This document shows positions 19,791-19,856 of a stretch of 19,856 bases of DNA, piece by piece; position 1 is the first letter of the stretch, and each line of letters starts with the position of its first letter. Source of the DNA: Avimicrobium caecorum. GTDB lineage: Bacteria; Bacillota; Clostridia; Oscillospirales; Ruminococcaceae. Location: assembly GCA_904394705.1 (NCBI GenBank), contig CAJFNJ010000033.1, positions 1 to 19,856 of the forward strand. Reading direction: 5' to 3'. A model generated the notes under the pieces. That model did no database searches, was not told where the DNA came from, and saw only the letters and a program-made list of their open reading frames with translations. A program made the position numbers and the translations under genes.

Positions 19791-19856
19791 TTAAATCCAT
19801 TTCTAAACTTTTTTGTATAGTGATTTTAATTCGACGTGATTTTATTTGACGCAGAT
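19791..19856. other. AT-rich right edge, no gene seen
   Basis: About 27% GC over 66 nt, against well over 50% in the genes to the left. I see no coding frame or RNA gene. It may be the end of an inserted element. Confidence 0.5.

Overview
The window reads as chromosomal DNA of a low-to-mid-GC Gram-positive anaerobe. By inference it is a gut Clostridia member of the Oscillospiraceae/Ruminococcaceae type: AGGAGG-type ribosome sites, TTGACA/TATAAT promoters, many intrinsic terminators, and gene families typical of these bacteria (PF12897-type aminotransferase, AzlCD, DUF2871, flavodoxin-like iron-sulfur proteins, several Mg2+ transporters). Species cannot be fixed from the sequence alone.

Layout. 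1-349 (-): 5' part of an unrecognised gene that leaves the left edge, with repeated hairpins (373-518) and a tRNA-like T-arm fragment beside it; this looks like accessory DNA ending near a tRNA-Leu(CAA) gene (694-780, -). 1006-5358 (+): aminotransferase; CorA with an upstream leader ORF; an AlkA-type DNA glycosylase; AzlC/AzlD amino-acid exporter. 5434-7607 (-): a TetR regulator and three small membrane proteins, with the same 13-bp palindrome before the regulator and before the first membrane gene. 7724-8176 (-): a MerR regulator with a Cys at position 52. Divergent from it is a four-gene operon (8293-11035, +): two flavodoxin-fold proteins with four-cysteine motifs, an alpha/beta hydrolase with a Cys at its nucleophile position, and a lipoprotein with a cyclophilin-like domain. 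11134-11661 (-): an unrecognised 175-aa protein.

11964-19604 (+) is a magnesium-homeostasis island: a diverged MgtA-type P-ATPase; an OmpR/PhoB-type winged-helix protein without a receiver domain; an MgtC/SapB protein; two small membrane proteins; a proline-rich leader ORF; a canonical MgtA P-ATPase; and a 53-aa single-span membrane protein. Nearly identical 11-bp-period direct repeats (GCAAG-N6-GCAAG) lie before the first P-ATPase and before mgtC, each exactly 33 nt upstream of its -10 box. This suggests a regulon controlled by the winged-helix protein encoded between them.

The right edge (19791-19856) turns sharply AT-rich next to a motif that, read on the minus strand, resembles the last codons of guaA, a known integration site for genomic islands. 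An integrated element may therefore begin there. The main candidates for undescribed biology are the Mg2+ regulon with its leader ORFs and small proteins, the TetR/three-membrane-protein unit, and the MerR/iron-sulfur flavoprotein operon.
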